Source: Bifidobacterium breve
GTDB taxonomy: Bacteria; Actinomycetota; Actinomycetes; S36-B12
NCBI GenBank assembly: GCA_943328365.2
Contig: CALPZT020000093.1
Location: 1 to 6,589, forward strand
Direction of reading: 5' to 3'
DNA length: 6,589 nt
In this document: positions 5,680 through 6,589 of the stretch, piece after piece
Numbering within the stretch: the first letter of the stretch is position 1
Layout: the number at the start of each line of letters is the position of its first letter
Made by a program: the position numbers and the translations under genes
Notes under the pieces: model-generated
Seen by the model: only the letters and a program-made list of their open reading frames with translations
Told to the model about the DNA's origin: nothing
Databases searched by the model: none

Positions 5680-6589
5680 GTGCGCATCATTCCATCCGCC
5701 ATGTCGCTCGTCGGGGCACCGAGCAGGAGACGGCGTTCGCGCGGGCTGGCCAGCGCGACGAGGGCCACGATCGCGACGGCGATGACGAACGTGATTCCGT
5801 CGGTGATGTCGAGGAAGTTATCGGATGTCGTGCTGCTCTCGACCATCCCGTGCACCGTGAATGCGGTCGTGACGAGGACGGCCACCTGCATGCCGCGATG
5901 GGTGAGCCCGCTCACGGCGAACAGCGGAAGGGCCCAGAGCAGGTACCACGGCTGGATCACCGGCCCGAGCACGACGAGTGCGCCGATCGCCAGCGCGGCG
6001 CCGCGAACGGGGCTGCGTCGCGAGGGCTTGAGGATGAGCACGGCGATGGCGATGAGCGCGGCCACGGAACCGATCGTCCGGACGACGAACACGGCGGGCG
6101 CATTGTCGGCCGTGACTCCGATTGCGGTCGTGAGGTATCCGATCACCTGGCCGATGGCCGTCGTGGGCGACAGCCACGTCAGGACCCCGGAGGGGGTGCC
6201 GAAGGCGGCCGAGAGCACTCCGTACCCGGAATCGACCGCGAGGAACAACGAAGCCGCGGTCAGGCAGAAGGCAAGGAGCGCAAGCAGCCACGCCTTCAAC
6301 CGCTGTGGCCAAGACGCCCCGGCGCCCGCCCAGAGCAAGCCGATGAAGGGGAGCGCGACGATCGCGATTGGCTTCACGGCGAATGCAACCCCGACGAGGG
6401 CGGCTCCCCACACGCAGCGGGAGCACGAACCAAGCCAGAAGGCAACGACGAGGAGGCCGACCATGAGCGAGTCGTTATGAGCGCCGGAGACGAAGTGCAT
6501 GAGAACGAGGGGGTTGAGCACTGCAAGCCAGGTGGCACGTACGGGATCGACACCGTGAAAGGCGGCGAGCTTCGGAACGAACACCACGA
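5676..6589 (-). CDS. mptA: GT-C polyprenyl-phosphomannose-dependent alpha-(1,6)-mannosyltransferase (MptA type), N-terminus outside window
   Basis: Multipass membrane glycosyltransferase that, in mycobacteria and corynebacteria, extends the alpha-1,6-mannan core of lipomannan and lipoarabinomannan using polyprenyl-phosphate mannose on the outer face of the membrane. The visible 303 residues are the C-terminal part; the family is about 500 long, so roughly 200 residues and the catalytic first loop lie beyond the right edge. Seen: NPLVLMHFVSGAHNDSLM (25-42 of the visible part), a hallmark of MptA/MptB, GPVIQPWYLLWALP (208-221), and about seven or eight hydrophobic helices, with a short charged tail. 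The closest annotated family is also named carotene biosynthesis associated membrane protein, because of its synteny with crtB, crtI and crtE, which fits here. The stop overlaps the crtB start (GTGA). MptB is the alternative; nearness to crtB and the PknL-like gene favours MptA. Confidence 0.85.
   Translation of the reverse strand, partial: VVFVPKLAAFHGVDPVRATWLAVLNPLVLMHFVSGAHNDSLMVGLLVVAFWLGSCSRCVWGAALVGVAFAVKPIAIVALPFIGLLWAGAGASWPQRLKAWLLALLAFCLTAASLFLAVDSGYGVLSAAFGTPSGVLTWLSPTTAIGQVIGYLTTAIGVTADNAPAVFVVRTIGSVAALIAIAVLILKPSRRSPVRGAALAIGALVVLGPVIQPWYLLWALPLFAVSGLTHRGMQVAVLVTTAFTVHGMVESSTTSDNFLDITDGITFVIAVAIVALVALASPRERRLLLGAPTSDMADGMMRT

Noticed and set aside
5314..6480. Plus-strand open frame of 388 codons opposite crtB and the mannosyltransferase
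   Set aside because: It spans two genes with clear family motifs on the minus strand, and its product is low-complexity Ala/Arg/Thr-rich without domains.

Overview
The window is dense, GC-rich DNA with GTG starts, 4-base stop/start overlaps and very short gaps, typical of an actinobacterium. Two loci point to the order Mycobacteriales (Corynebacteriales): a membrane mannosyltransferase of the MptA type, and a PknL-like Ser/Thr kinase. Both belong to the lipomannan-making, carotenoid-pigmented members of that order. The genus cannot be fixed from the sequence. No RNA gene, insertion sequence, CRISPR array or phage gene was seen. No intergenic gap exceeds about 60 bases.

Layout from left to right: (1) a minus-strand aldehyde dehydrogenase of the ALDH7/antiquitin type (lysine catabolism, aminoadipate-semialdehyde oxidation), whose C-terminus is cut by the left edge; (2) a minus-strand transmembrane Ser/Thr kinase with four PASTA repeats; (3) a minus-strand P-loop protein resembling the ribosylnicotinamide kinase domain of NadR, whose stop lies 10 bases before the kinase start; (4) on the plus strand, two small membrane proteins that together form a heterodimeric lycopene cyclase (CrtYc/CrtYd type), joined by a GTGA overlap; (5) on the minus strand, phytoene synthase CrtB, converging on crtYd with an 8-base overlap; (6) a minus-strand GT-C mannosyltransferase (MptA type), cut by the right edge and joined to crtB by another GTGA overlap.

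Functionally, the right half combines carotenoid synthesis (first committed step CrtB, end-group cyclisation CrtYc/Yd) with envelope glycan synthesis (MptA). The middle holds a probable two-gene unit of a nucleotide-cofactor kinase and a wall-sensing protein kinase. Phytoene desaturase (crtI) and GGPP synthase (crtE) are not here and must lie elsewhere.

The most unusual sequence detail is a perfect 18-bp tandem duplication at 3961-3996. Each copy contains a 13-bp palindrome. It sits at the start of the NadR-like gene and just upstream of the divergent lycopene cyclase genes, so it is at once a six-residue protein duplication and a possible double operator. I found no convincing undescribed system. 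The region reads as a fairly ordinary chromosomal segment with some gene linkages worth testing.
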